Shown piece by piece: positions 34,480-47,095 of a stretch of DNA of 64,000 bases. The DNA comes from Protea cynaroides. Lineage: Eukaryota; Streptophyta; Magnoliopsida; Proteales; Proteaceae. How positions within the stretch are numbered: position 1 is the stretch's first letter; each line of letters starts with the position of its first letter. The notes beneath the pieces were generated by a model that saw only the letters and a program-made list of their open reading frames with translations, ran no database searches and was not told the origin of the DNA. The position numbers were made by a program, and so were the translations under genes. The DNA lies in NCBI GenBank assembly GCA_028583415.1, contig CM053272.1, positions 48,030,685 to 48,094,684 of the forward strand, in the 5' to 3' direction.

Positions 34480-35610
34480 ACAGTATTTTTCAATAACGAA
34501 GGGAATGACTTTCTCTCTTTTTGGCTTATGCTAGGAGCCTAATATGGATAGAAATTCTCTCATACTTTTCATGCTGGCATGAGAAAATTCAATAGTTGTA
34601 GTTTACTGGATATACATACTGATATATTGATATACAAGCACAATAGATGATGGCCACTAGATTTCCTCAGACTACATGAAGAGCATGAAAAAATTTGAAT
34701 CCAAATACCATATTGTGAATACTTTTTAACCTTTTAATCTACAATACTTCAAGTGAAATGACAATTTAACCCCTAATTCACCAAAAGCAATGTTTTTATA
34801 AAACTGGACATAAAAGAGAGGTTGCAAGTGATATTATAACTACCTTGGTTTCAGATAGATTTTTCCTTTACATAATTTTTTTTCTTTTTTTTTTTTTCTC
34901 CATCCCTTTCGTTTGTTTTATCTCATTTTACCTCTAGGAAAGACATTTACATTTTTTATTTCTGATCTAAATGGACAAACTTAATGGTTTCATGGGCCCA
35001 CACCACGCACCAACGAGAACCCAGAATCATGGATGCCATGTTGCCTTCCACATTCCTCCACCCATAAAAGGAAAAAAAAATATTAGATTATCATTTGAAT
35101 ACGGATGGTAGTTCAATTTTATTTTTATTTTATTTATTTATTTATTTTTTTATTTATTTTTTTGGGGAAGGTGGGGCAAGAGATTGGAGTTTAACTCTAG
35201 CATTATTAAAACAAGTTTGGATTGAGAGGATCGATTAGGTCCAAAATCGATACGGTTGGTCGATTTGATTAATTTGATACAATTACTTGAACTATGCTCA
35301 TGACTGTATCTAACTCTAAATCATTTTATATTTGTTTATTAACTTTCACTTTACTTCATGCTTTAAGTTTGCTATCGACTACTTGAGAAACTAATACGGA
35401 TCCAATATGTATTAGGCATATTGGTTTGATATGCCAAGCTAGTCAACAAACTTTTTTGCCGACGAATCCAGATTGCTAAATGTGAAAACCAATCATTTAT
35501 CACCCACTATGAAAACTGATCATATGAATGACTGATCTGATTCGGATACCTAAACCATGCTTTACAATGTTTTAAGTATGCATCTTTGGAATGTATAGCC
35601 AATAAATGAA
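34480..35610. other. AT-rich intergenic DNA
   Basis: No gene seen. 35210-35570 has loose GATAC/TTGATA motifs like those at 3430-4042. Confidence 0.4.
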
Positions 35611-35618
35611 TTAATAAT

Positions 35619-35840
35619 ATGTTTGGTATACATTATTGGAATGTATTACTTGGAATGCATTCTCCTAGGTAATTTCGTTATAGGTTCATAATGCAAAAAG
35701 GGGTAAAGAGCATGTTCCAAAATGGACAACTTTCTCTAATACATTCCATGATCCAAGAACAATTCATGCATAACATTGTTTTTGTCTTCTGTATACTTGA
35801 CCTAGAATACATTCCAATAAAACATACCAAACACAGCTCT
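35619..35840. mobile_element. about 220-bp MITE, GTTTGGTA-type TIR
   Basis: The left end GTTTGGTATACATTATTGG and the right end, read in reverse complement as GTTTGGTATGTTTTATTGG, are matching inverted repeats. Both are followed inward by AATGTATT. The right end begins GAGCTGTGTTTGGT, close to the GGGCCTGTTTGGT termini of PIF/Harbinger MITEs. Target-site duplication is unclear. Confidence 0.65.
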
Positions 35841-36567
35841 AGTTTTAGAATGGAGGTGAAAAATTCAACAACACACTATATGCCAAATGGTTGAGATTTA
35901 ATTATAAATATAAAATTTGATAGGTAGATAATCAATGGAATTCCTTAATTTACCAAACACTGAATTTTAATTATCATCGAAAGGTAGAAAAATTTTTGTC
36001 AACAATAATTTAGGGGAAAAAATATACATTACAGTAAACATTGATTTTTTCTTTTTTTTTTTTTTGTAAAAGAGTACAACGTTGATAGAAATTCAATTTT
36101 TTCTTACCATTATCATACTAGTTTGATATGGCTTTTAGTCGATATAATATACGGTTTTGATATAGTATGAAAATGGTTTCAGATTCGGTATGAGCTTCGA
36201 TTGTTCTAACTCAATATGAAATATGGTTCTAATTGATCTTGATCTTTAATTTTTTTTTTTTCCATTTATAATTCAGTATAGCAGTACAATACCATATCCT
36301 ATCGAATAGGAATACAGTATCAAAACTTCAAATATTATAATACCAAAAAAATAGTATACCAGTATCGGTATACGGCTTTGTATCAAATTGAGGCCCATAA
36401 CACATTCTCTTGAGGCACTCTTTCATCATCATTATGCACTTCTTTATAATGACTAAAATTTCCAAAATTTACTCTGTTACAAACCTAATAAATTGGTAAA
36501 AACTATTTTAATTTCCAAAATATACTCTGTTACAAACCTAATATATTGATAAAAACTAATTTTTTTT
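35841..36567. other. AT-rich intergenic DNA
   Basis: Poly(T) runs and a tandem pair of a 60-bp AT-rich segment around TTCCAAAATTTACTCTGTTACAAACC (about 36457-36490) and its repeat (about 36514-36550). No gene seen. Confidence 0.4.
36551..36555 (-). terminator. Pol III terminator of tRNA-iMet
   Basis: TTTTT on the minus strand, 13 nt past the discriminator base. Confidence 0.6.
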
Positions 36568-36639
36568 TATCAGAGCCAAGTTTTGATCTTGGGACCTGTG
36601 GGTTATGGGCCCACCACGCTTCCGCTGCGCCACTCTGAT
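36568..36639 (-). tRNA. initiator tRNA-Met (CAT anticodon)
   Basis: The minus strand reads a complete 72-nt plant initiator tRNA-Met. It has a 7-bp acceptor stem (ATCAGAG with CTCTGAT), D stem GCGC/GCGT, anticodon stem GTGGG/CCCAC around loop CCCATAA, and T stem CCAAG/CTTGG. The A box TGGCGCAGCGGAAG matches the usual form. The T arm differs from the common plant sequence at three positions. Two of them form a paired G-C to A-T change that keeps the stem but weakens the Pol III B box, so expression may be reduced. CCA is not encoded, and a TTTTT terminator lies at 36555-36551, as expected for a genuine tRNA gene. Its 3' end matches the primer-binding sites of the copia and Tekay elements here. 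Confidence 0.88.
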
Positions 36640-37780
36640 TAGATACATTACATTTGTTTCTGTTATTACATATTTCAACATGAATCTATTATCTATTGGA
36701 TATCTAAATCATATTCAAATTTAAATCGGATTGACTTTATTTATCGAATATTTGGACATCATTCAATTCAAAAATAATTTTTATTCATGATAGTTCCATT
36801 TTTTTTTTTTTCAGGTTTTTGTTTTCTCCTTAGGCTCCATAGTCTACATCTATGTCTTTCAATTAGCAGTCTCATGATTTTTTTTTTATCATTCCCTAAA
36901 ACCTATTTAATTTTTAAAAACTCTCAAAGGATCATTAGCTAATAAAAAAATATTACTTAATTTTTTATTATTAATAGACATTGATATGAATCAATACTAT
37001 TAAATAGTGATATCCGTATTTAGATCCGATTATGTTAGGGATAATCTGAATTCGTATCCGAAATCAAATTTCTCGATTAGGAAACCCTCAACGGGGAGAA
37101 AGAGGGAGAAAATACACAGAGCAAACGTCAAATGTCACCTATTAACATCGTTGGACTTCCAATTCCGAATGATCTCATATAGAAAACGAGGGGAGAACAG
37201 AGAAGGTTCAATTTTTGAGAAAAGATCATCATCGATCACTACCATCTCCCCCTGTGAACCATGAGAGTTATGAGTAAGAAAGAGACGAGATATCTTCACA
37301 GTAATCCCTGTCACTAGCCGCGCTGCTCTGCCAGACGGTTGGCAGTACATTTGGACACGATGTCATGACTTTAATCTAGGCGTAGCTAAGGCCCCACAGA
37401 CATTGAACTCCAAAAAAAAGTTGGTCCATGACAAAACGCCTAATATATTTCGGATCCAGATCCTTCCTAAGTAAGATTTTTCTTGATTGTTTCTAAATGT
37501 AAAATGCAAAGAAAATCATTTTAAAAAAAAAGGAAAAGATTTCTTCCAAGTAAAATGTTCATGTAAAATATCAATTGCACCCAAAATTTTACAACCAAAC
37601 AAACAAACCCACACAACAGATGCAACATAGCCAGTTAGCCTGTACTAAAGAAACTAAGAAACATTTTCACAGAAAAAAAAAAAGAAAAAAAAGAAACATA
37701 CTGTAGCACTTGTGACTGATGCTATATCTATTGTTTTTGCCTGGCCCTGTAGTTTTTTCTTTTTAAAGTTCCATGGACCT
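36640..37780. other. intergenic DNA with a short dispersed-repeat copy
   Basis: 37090-37330 resembles the repeat at 4480-4915 (AACGTCAAATGTCA, CCTGTGAACCATGA and TATGAGTAAG landmarks). The rest is AT-rich with no gene seen. Confidence 0.5.
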
Positions 37781-38128
37781 TCAGAGATTGTCTTCACACT
37801 TCAGATCTAAAAACTGACCTGCTGCCATTCGGTGGATCCCATGGCATGGCGGCACGAGGCCCGGCGGGGTTTGAGAAATGATGTGGTGGAACCCTAGCAG
37901 GAATACAGCCACCAATGGCAAATCATCTACTTTGGTGTATTCCTTCTTCAGTAGAGCCATCAATGGCAAATCGTCTACTTCGAGATCCCCTGACCCCATG
38001 TCAACACCAGAAAACCTAACCTCATCTCCTCCTATTAACATCTCCAAGCCTGAACGCATAAATGTATAGAAAACATTCATGAGAAAAGATTTGTTGGGGA
38101 CAACCCAAAATCTAAAGTAGATCTCCAT
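37781..38128 (-). CDS. hypothetical ORF, 115 codons, unassigned
   Basis: An ATG-initiated frame on the minus strand encodes 115 residues ending at TGA. It holds an internal imperfect repeat of about 21 residues, with VDDLPLMALLKKEYTK followed by VDDLPLVAVFLLG. No family is recognised. There is no signal peptide and the hydrophobicity is mixed. It lies about 0.9 kb past the 3' end of the CRWN4-like gene, on the same strand. No clear splice sites extend it. It may be a chance frame or part of an unrecognised gene. Confidence 0.25.
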   Translation of the reverse strand: MEIYFRFWVVPNKSFLMNVFYTFMRSGLEMLIGGDEVRFSGVDMGSGDLEVDDLPLMALLKKEYTKVDDLPLVAVFLLGFHHIISQTPPGLVPPCHGIHRMAAGQFLDLKCEDNL

Positions 38129-39005
38129 TACAGAGAGGCATTTCCAGAAGCAAAACTGAAAACGATCCCAGACTAAATAGACAGGAACCCCAACACCAAG
38201 AGAGACTATGTTGTATATGTGGAGTGTGAGAATGACAAAACTATATAAATCTCTGCTTCATTTGGAAAGAGAAGGAATTTAAATTTATATTTTTTGAATT
38301 AAACAAAAATCTAACCGTTGATGAGTTGCAGAGCTTTCCACTTCGCCAGGATGAGCTACGGGATGAGTCGTAGAGCATAGTGTAAAGGCAAAAAAATACC
38401 TTCACTCTCCAGAATAGTTTCAACAAACCTATGTAATGGACACAAACATAACTTCACATACAATCAAGGACAGTTTTGAGTCTTTTAACAGCTGAGTGTA
38501 ACAACTTGTAAACAAACTCGGAAATCTGAACAATTGATTCGAAATAAAAGGTGACAATTGCAATATAGCCTAAACACATGGGAGGTAAGTAAATTTCCCC
38601 AAGAAAAAAAAATTCACAATCTTTAAAAGATACAGCCGCCACAATCACCAAAAAAAATTATTGACACCATACCATAAAACCAACTCTTAAGTTCTACCCC
38701 CCCAAAAAAAAAAAATACAACCAACTCTAAACAATATCTCAGAGAAAAGAAAATATCATTACAGAATGGACAAAGCATTTACAGATGTCTCTAGATTCAC
38801 CAGCTCCTTTGAATTTTCCATTTATCCCTGTGTTTCACAGCACACCAAACAAGCTTGTCAAACAAACAGTCATTGCTTCCAAATTCTGTAAAAAATCACG
38901 AACTGACTACGAAAAAGCAATGCTGGGCTCAATCTATTAATTCACATTCACAAGATGAGACACCATTCCTTACCCGATGTAATTAACATGTTTTTCTGGT
39001 CCACC
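38129..39005. other. downstream flank and 3' UTR of the CRWN4-like gene
   Basis: The minus-strand transcript of the gene ending at 39006 should terminate here. AATAAA-like signals occur but none is decisive. No other gene is seen. Confidence 0.4.
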
Positions 39006-42000
39006 TTAAAGATTATCCTGATCTAAAGCTGGTACTTGATCCTGCAAACAAACTTCTTTCTCTTGTTCTGCTGAATGTTCAATGCAATTTCCATCTGGAG
39101 AGAGCGTTGTCGCACTGACAAAATAAATAATGCACGAAGTCAAATAATATCAAGAAAATTAACTACTAAGAATGACTGCCTAAAGAAATTGTCATTCATC
39201 GCAACAAATTAACTTTTAGGGAAACCATAACACTAAGACGGTTGGTCTCTCCCTCTTACCTTGGGATCTCTGTGGCACCCTTGTGCTGCCTCCGTTTCTT
39301 ATTATTCTGCATTTGCTTTAATTCTGCAACAACCTGATCAAAAGAGGAATTATCTAGAAATCTTTTCCTTCCAAGGGGATGCCTCTCTTTAGATACTGAG
39401 TTGACACAATTTTCAGCTGCATCTGTACCACTTTCAGATGCCAACTTATTTGGGCCTTTTCCATCCTCAATAACAATAGGCACTTCGAGAATCACTTTCG
39501 GCTCTTCAAGAACAGAACTCACAGGTTGTGTCCTGTTCAACTTTTTTTTGTACTATCATTTTCTATGGATCTCAGATCCTCAATATTCTCTAATTGTGCC
39601 AACATAGTTTTCTTAGTATTTTGAGAATAATCGCTCTCTAGCAACTTCAAATTTGCATCCTTGAACTCAGATACAAGCATCCGCTCTCCATGCTTAATTG
39701 CAGGCTTTTCAGGAGGATATTTGAATATTAATTCAGCACATCGTTTGAGCCATGACATAGGAGTAGAGCTAGGAGGTGAAGCATTATATGCTCCTTGCTT
39801 ACAAAGCAAGCCTAGCTCAGAGGCATCACAAATAGCCTCTTTTGATAGATGGGATTTTTCCTCGGTAACCTGGAAAGTAGTTGGTGTATTTGAGCATTTC
39901 TTGGCAGGAAACCTTCTTCTGCTATACTTGAGATCGACTTGTTGCATCTCTGATACCACATTTTCTGGTGCGATTTTCAAATCCTCCAACTTTTTTAGAT
40001 GTTGGATCTGGATATGAATTGCTTCTCTATCTGCATGCAATAATTCCCGTTGATTCATCAGTTTTTCCCTTTGGATCTGCAGTTCTTCAATGGCATTCCT
40101 GATATCAGCCCATTCCTTTTCCCTTCGCTCCCGATCAAGGTTGATCTCTATTCTTTCATTATCAAGTCTTTTCATCTCCAAAGTAACATCTTCCAATTCT
40201 TTTGTAACTGTTTCTTTCAGAGAACTGATATAACAAAGTTCTCTGGCTTTTTCTTGCTCAAAGGCTTCCTCCCTCTCTCTTAAATAATTTTCTATTTCCT
40301 CCCTTCTCTTGTCAATGCAACTTTCCAGTTCCCTCTTCCGAATCTCAATGTCGAGTACAAAATCAGTGCGCTCTCGCTGAATCTTGCTAAACCACTCTGA
40401 ATGTTCATGCTCCATCTTACTAATGAAGGTTTGCTGCTCACAAGAAAGGGATTCCACATCATTTTTTAATTTATCCTCAAGTGAATCCTTCTCCAATTTT
40501 AGGCTGTCACGTTCTTCTTTGAGCAACTTGGAAACTGTTTTTCTCTCCTCGGCAACATGTTCTGCTTCTTTTTTTAGTTCTTCCCTTTTTTCATCGATCA
40601 GTTCCCACTCAGTTTCAAACTTTGCCTTCTCTGCTTTCAGTTCATCTGCTTCAGTCATCAGCTGAAGCTTCTGAGACCTGATACTATCAATTTCTTCCTT
40701 AAGTTTCATCTCTAGGATCAGTAACTCTTCCCTTTCACTCTTCATGGCCTCAAATTTTTCTTGTGCTTGCTCAACTTGTTTCCTTCTGTTTTCCACTGAA
40801 TCAATAAACTTTTGAAGGTCTAACCTCATATTATTGATCTCTTCTCTTTCTTTCTCCAAACGCATCTTATCCAATTCTGCCTCTTTTTCAGCTTCATTAA
40901 GACTTTTCTCTTTCTGCTCAAGTAATTTTGACTTCTCTATTAAATCCTGCTCTCTCTCCACTAATGCTCTTGACTGAACCTCAAGGTCATGCTCCTTCTC
41001 CTGGATTAGTTCCTCCTTATGATTAAGATCAACCTCCCTCAATTCATAAGCCCGTCTCTTGGTTTCAATTTCATCCTCCATTTGTTTGTGTTTTACTGCC
41101 AGCTCTGCTTCAAAGTCCGACTTCCTCTTTTCAAGAGAAATTTCATTTTTAGTTGTGAGTCTTTGAATGTCATCCTGCATGGTATGTCCAGCATAAAATA
41201 AATCTTTAGAAACAGAGAATAATGAAACATCCTAACCAAATCTTTGCCACACTCCTCTAATATAGTAACATAAAGAAGTAGAGCAGCACAAGGACCAAAG
41301 AGCAAAAAACAAATGTTACTGATGCAAAAGATAGCAAAACTAGGTCCATCTGCATTCAATCAACCATATTCAACCAAACATGGGTATGAATCTCTAAAGC
41401 AAGACTCACATATTCCTTGCTTGCAAGTTTTTCCTGTAGAATCAGTAGCTCTTTTTCTTTCTTACTGAGTAGTGCTTCCCTTTCAATGGCAGCCTGTAAG
41501 CACCAAGAGGAGTTATCAATTAACACCCTGTACCCTGAAAAAACATACAACTAAACTTAACCAAGCCTTTTCTTAACTTAAGGGAACTGTTACAAGACCC
41601 TGAAAATAATAATCCATAAAATATTGTACTCTGAAAAAGAAAGGGCAAAGGAAAACCCACCTCTTCTCTTTCCAAAAGGGTAGTCATTTTCAGGTGCAAA
41701 CTGGATTTTTCCTCATTAAGTGCCCTATGTTTATTCTCAATGTTTTCTTTTAAGGACTCCAACTCCTTTTCACGACAATTTAATTCTTGAGACCTTCCAA
41801 AGATGTATTCTTCCCTTTGGCTCAGCAGGGCCTGACCATCAAGTAATCGATCTTGTCCTTGCTGCAAAACTCTCTGGCTTTCACATAATGATTGCCGCTC
41901 AAGATTGATTTCCTTCTCTTTAGCATCACAACTAGCACAATGAAAATGCAATCAGAAACAGATGCAAATAATGTTTCAGGAACTCAGCTGAGGGATAAGT

Positions 42001-45000
42001 CACTATTTATCCAAAATTAAATGAAGAACAGTACATTAGCCCTCAAAAGGTAAGTATTTTTCAAATAATAAATACAATAGCATGATAGCCATTTATGGAT
42101 ACAACTGAAGCTCAAATTAGTCACTTAATGGTCATACATGCTAAGGAAGAGCTTAGCTGTCATAGAGCTACATAAAAAATCCATAATGTATATAAACATT
42201 CAAATAATGGGAATATAATCTCCAGACATAACATAAACAACCAGTCACCAATTAAAAAAAATCTCATTAAAAGACAATTAAGTTGCAATAGAGTATCCTG
42301 AAAACTATAAGTAGGTTGCGAGCAGAAAATAAAAACTCATTTAAGACTAATCATATCCAGGACAAGAATGAAAAATTCCAGAAATTCAACTATTTAGATT
42401 CCCTATATCAGCTGGATTCACATTGCTAACAATGTCCAGACTTTAGTTTGTTTCTATAAAAGATTTTCTTGGTACAATGATCCATGTCATAACAATGTTT
42501 GTATCCAAATTAAACCATAATCACAGAGAAAATAATGGTTCAAAGAGAAGACAGGGATATACTCAAAATTAAAAGATATGAGACGCCTACGAAGTTCATC
42601 TTCCCGTGCTTCCACTTCCTGCAGTTTCCTTTCGGCAGCACAATGATACCGATTAGCCTCTGCTTGCAAAAACTCAGCAGTATGCTGCTTTGTCTCGGCC
42701 TCAGTAAATTTTTTCTGAGCATGCTCTATCATTCTTTGTGCCTCAGCCATCTTACTCTGAGACGAAATTTTTGTTTCAGCAGATTCGGCACGCATCTCAT
42801 GTAAGGTCTTCTCAATCTAGAAAGAGAAAAAAATTGGCTAAAATAATCAATTGTATAACATCATAAGCACATTTCAAAGTTCAAACCAAGAAAAAATTTC
42901 AGTCAGAACAGAAGGGATCATGTCAAAAGCTTACATTTGCAATGCACTCTTTTTCGACCCCCAAAGCCTTCTTCAAACTCTCTTCTCGTTTCCTAGCTTC
43001 AGCTAAAGCAGTCGAATGTATAGCTTGTCCAAGTTTACAATTAATTTCAGCTGCATCTGCTGAAGCTTTAACTTGCTCATACTTAGAAGCCCATTCCTTT
43101 CTTTCCAATATGAGAAGACCCATTTGATACTGATAGTCAAAAACCTAAATAAAATGAAATGAAGAATGCAATGAGACCTCAGATAATGAAGAATGTGGGG
43201 ACAAGGAGACACAAATGCATTTGGAAGTACTTCAGGGAAGTAGCATAACACCAATACCGTATCAAATAGTTAAAACATAGACTGGAGCTCGATAAAACAA
43301 TACGAAAGTCATCGGCTGGAAAGGATTACATTTTTAGATAAAATTGTCTGCTTATATGTTTCAGTCCATTAAAAGGATATGTTTCTTTTGTCTCTTCATT
43401 TGATTACTTTCTGTTTTTACTTGGTTTAGATGGATTATGGTACTCTACAAAGTACAGACAACAAACGGTCCAACATAAAAGCTAGCCCCTGATGGTTCAA
43501 AACAAATAGCAACTGAATTCAATTCATGGAGTTTGTTGAGTTGGTGATACATAATCACTGTATTTAATTTGCTTTTAACTTTTTAGACTTTTTTATTATT
43601 ATTTAGTCATGTTGTATTGGGGGCCACCTACTTTCCAAGAAGTTTTTCTAAAAACCTTCCTTGCTTCTCAAGATACGTATGTGTGAGAAAGGGGAGATGA
43701 AGAGGGTTAGAAAGAAGAGAGGGTGTGAAGAAGAGGCAGAGTCTTGGAGAAGGGTTTTCTCTTACGAGATTAGTGAGGGGTTTTGCTTCCTACAGATTTC
43801 TTCTTCCATTATCTTGGTGTTGGCTCTTGAAAAGGGTTTCTTGCAGTCCACAATTATGTTTATTGGAGGTTTTCCAATGGTTATCCTACAATGGTGATTT
43901 GCCATACTACAGAGGTTTTGGGATTGCTTGGTGGCTGCCAAGAGGGTAAGAGAAAGGGGCTTTTCTTGAGGTAAATCTGTATCTTCAAACCTTGTAATCT
44001 TTCACTTGAATAGTGGTTTTATATCTTGCCGGTGCCTCTGTGGACATAGCCCATTTGGGTCAACCACTTATATATTTTGTGTTGTCATTGTGATTTCTCT
44101 CTTTTGCTTCTTCATTTCTTGCCGTATTATTATTTTCCCTTGCTTTATCTACACTACATCTTGGGATTTTATTGTGGCCTGCTGGAAATTGCTTGTTTTC
44201 AGGTTAGTTCGATTAACAGATTTCCAGTAATCGGGTCATTGAAAACTACTCTGTTGCATTTTTATACTCAAATTTGTTAACGGAATAATAAGATCAGTCT
44301 CATCAAGGACGGATTAGTGAGAAAGTCCTTTTTTTAATATGATATTACAGATTTGTCAAAGGATAGTGACAACATAGAATAACTTCATTAATTTGCCGTA
44401 AGGAGTGTATCTAACTAGGTGTCTTTCAAATCTAACCAGGTATTTGTGACAAAAAAAAAATTTAACTTTTTTTTTTATGGTACAGAACAGATTTCAATGG
44501 GAATTATAAATTTATGGTTGAAGCAGAATTTACTTCAAGTGAAGAAAAATAAAACTTTTGTTAACTATGTAGGTGATAAATTGGGTCTGGGTCTTGAGAA
44601 GCGATAGAATGGCAAGGGTCTCAGATGAGCTGTGAGACTACAGTGCCACACAAGTGGTCCATCAGATAAGGGATGTAGACATCATCACAACGAAAATCTC
44701 TTGACACAGATCAAGCAAAAGAAGTTATCCTATGGATCAGATGCAACACCTGTGCCAAGTAGGTAGAACAAGATAGAAATTATCGAAAACTACGGACTAA
44801 ACAATGCGTAATCGTTTGGAACTCCAAAAAAAAAATCAAAAGGAAACTAACTTTTGGTTTCGTTCTTGAGCTTTAACTAAAGTTCAAACCAAGACACCGA
44901 AAATAAAGATAAAAAATAAAAGGAAACTAACAGAGAAATAAAGAGGAGAATTGAGAAAGATTCGTCGAATAGACAGACCTCAGCTTCAAGCTTAGCTAAA

Positions 45001-45218
45001 TAGGCAATGAGAGTAGCCTTATCCCTGCGTTTGATGGAATCCTCATCAAAGCCAGCCTCACGGAGACGCTTCCAGATCACTTCATCGGCCAGAGGAGTTC
45101 CCCCTTTTCTTGTAACTGGAGTTGAAGGTTCGAAAACCCTAGAACCAGGAAGGGATCCAGCTTTACTATTGGCACCACCATGACTAATCGCTAGTCTTTC
45201 CTGTTGAGGACTCACCAT
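39006..45218 (-). CDS. CRWN4: CRWN4/NMCP2-type nuclear lamina coiled-coil protein, 7 exons
   Basis: Plant lamin-like protein of the nuclear periphery that shapes nuclei and organises chromatin. Exons on the minus strand: 45218-44979, 43144-42935, 42816-42563, 41931-41661, 41493-41410, 41174-39260 and 39114-39006. All introns are GT-AG and phases agree. The start is ATG 45218 (MVSPQQERLA). Residues 48-80 are the conserved CRWN head (IWKRLREAGFDEDSIKRRDK, then AYLAKLE). About 750 residues of coiled coil follow, including KREESLKKALG, ANRYHCAAERKLQEVE and ELREVDLNHKEELI. Late in exon 6 are SWLKRCAELIFKYPPEK and a basic NNKKRRQ, a likely nuclear localisation signal. The protein ends DQVPALDQDNL. 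Expected length is about 1027 residues (the Arabidopsis protein is about 1010). As sequenced, an 8-A run (plus-strand T 39542-39549) shifts the frame and stops at about residue 898; one more A would restore it. Intron 1 holds an LTR-like insertion. Confidence 0.92.
43534..44218 (+). mobile_element. LTR-like sequence (copia type) in CRWN4 intron 1
   Basis: Starts TGTTGAGTTGGTGATAC and carries GGTGCCTCTGTGGACATAG...CCCATTTGGGTCAACCAC...TTTTGTGTTGTC, the R-U5 style of many plant copia LTRs. It may end TTAACA at 44218. Flanking GAGTT and GATTT differ by one base. No internal coding region is present, so a solo LTR is likely. Its orientation is antisense to the host gene. Confidence 0.5.
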
Positions 45219-46303
45219 CTCTTCCCTTCGATTCAAGAAACCCTAGTTAGATTTTCTCTTTTTTCTACTTTGTTCTTCAGCTACACACTCAGTCCTCAGT
45301 CCTTACTCTACTCTCTTCCTCCTTTAACAGTAGTGGCAATTGAAATGATTTCAGATCACTTTACCATTACCAGCGGCCAATCTTTGCCCCAGAAAGCGGA
45401 AGGATCACGAAGAAAGCATGCATAAAAACGAATAAAAAAAAGCCTGAAAAAGACGGAATCAAGCTTTCAGAGCACACCAGCTCTTTAAAATGGATTTCAA
45501 ACTGGAAAAAGATTAGGAATTAGCATATGATACTGAAATGGCAAATGCCACAAATCCGTCTTTACAGTTCGAAAACCCTAAGATCAGAATCTTTGATTTC
45601 CTTACTTGGTGCAATTCGTAAAGAAATCTATAGGTGGGATAAACTGATACCGCTGGATTTTGAAATCTTTTATCATACATTTCCTAATTTTGTTCTACTT
45701 TTAACAGATTCCAATCCTATAAATTTCTGCTATGAGATCTACAATCTTGATTGGGGATCTTGTTCTATGCCATCAAATTTCCTCTAATTTTTTTAATTTT
45801 ATTTTTAGAGTTTAAATTTTAAGGAAAGAAAACTTGTGACAGAAGCTTTATTGTCAGAAATGGATGGTCAGGATTTTTATTTGGCAGTGGGCCCAACAGA
45901 GAGTGTCCGTTAGCGTGACTGTGTGACATCTCAGGTATTCAAAATTTGAAAGTCAGTCAATCATAGCTGTCTTAAATAACCACGTGGCACCACATTATTG
46001 GGTTTGAATTGACTTTTAATTATTTTAGTTTTTTAAAAGGGAGAAATTCTCTGACGAGAACAAATCCCTGCCAACTGTATCCTCGCCCCGTAGAGGACCA
46101 TAGGGCATCCAAATCCTCTCCAGCACGAGAGGGTCGTGGCTGATCCAAAGGATTGGAGAATAATCGGTTCGTTCATCAATACATGGGAAGATGGACAGAC
46201 TGAAATCTCATCCTTGGTAGAGAATAGGTCGACAGGAGACGATTTGATTACGACCATAAATGCCTTCCTATGTACCATCACCGTTAATTAAATGTGGGAG
46301 TCC
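45219..46303. other. CRWN4 5' flank and intergenic DNA
   Basis: 45219-45330 is pyrimidine-rich on the plus strand and probably contains the 5' UTR and core promoter for the minus-strand gene. No convincing TATA box is seen and no other gene. Confidence 0.4.
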
Positions 46304-47095
46304 TAGGGGTGTCAATCGGTCAGTCTTAGTCGGTCTCGGTTGAACCTAATTGGTCTCCATCAATTTAACACATTATACTATGATCGACATATTTAATTAA
46401 TTGGTCTTGATTTGCTAGACAATGATTCTTTTATATTCGGTCCGGTCGGTCTGGGTTCTTAATCAATCTTATGTTAGTCGGTTCAATCAGTCTATTAATG
46501 TCTATAAACAGTTATCTTATTCGATCTTATGTTCTAGTATGTAATTCGATTTTATTCTCAATTATAATTGGTCTATTTTGTTGTAAATTCAACTCATTGA
46601 TTTGTCCTTACTAATAAATGAAGAATGTATGTGGATAATGGTAAAAAAATTAAAAAAAAGGATCAAATTATGTATTTTAAAGAATATTTACAAGTGGCGT
46701 AACAGTCTCTTAGCATCATCTGCTAAAATCATATTACCTTGGAGGCTAGGATATCAAAAGACCATTTGCAATCTCATTTAATAGGATTGTATTCGTTGCA
46801 AGTCCAATGTTCACAAGTAGGTGGAAAAATGGGTAGGAAAACTAGGTGGAAAAAATAAAAGAAAAAACTTATATATGTCTTTAATTGATTTTTAGTCGGT
46901 TTATATCAACTCGGACTTTAATCGGTCTGTCCAATCGGACAACCGTTGGGTTGCACCCCTGCACCGTGAACGACCTATTATTGATCGGTCCGGTCATAAG
47001 ACCGACATGTTTATAAAACTGTCCAGTTCAGTACGATTTTTAAACTGTTGACCAGACTCGGGGGACATGGTGCGATCCCAAAATTGACATCCCCA
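46304..47095. mobile_element. hAT-like MITE, eroded
   Basis: Left end TAGGGGTGTCAATCGG; right end ATTGACATCCCCA, an imperfect inverted partner. The interior is rich in TCGGTC/GGTCGGT motifs with an AT-rich centre, like the element at 27197-27859. Flanks TGGGAGTC and TGGGACCC are a possible degraded 8-bp duplication. Confidence 0.65.

Noticed and set aside
39661..40665. Plus-strand frames opposite CRWN4 exon 6
   Set aside because: Shadows of a charged coiled-coil exon (Ser/Phe-rich on the opposite strand).
43661..44280. Plus-strand frames of 60-78 codons in CRWN4 intron 1
   Set aside because: They lie in LTR-like sequence and show no known protein.
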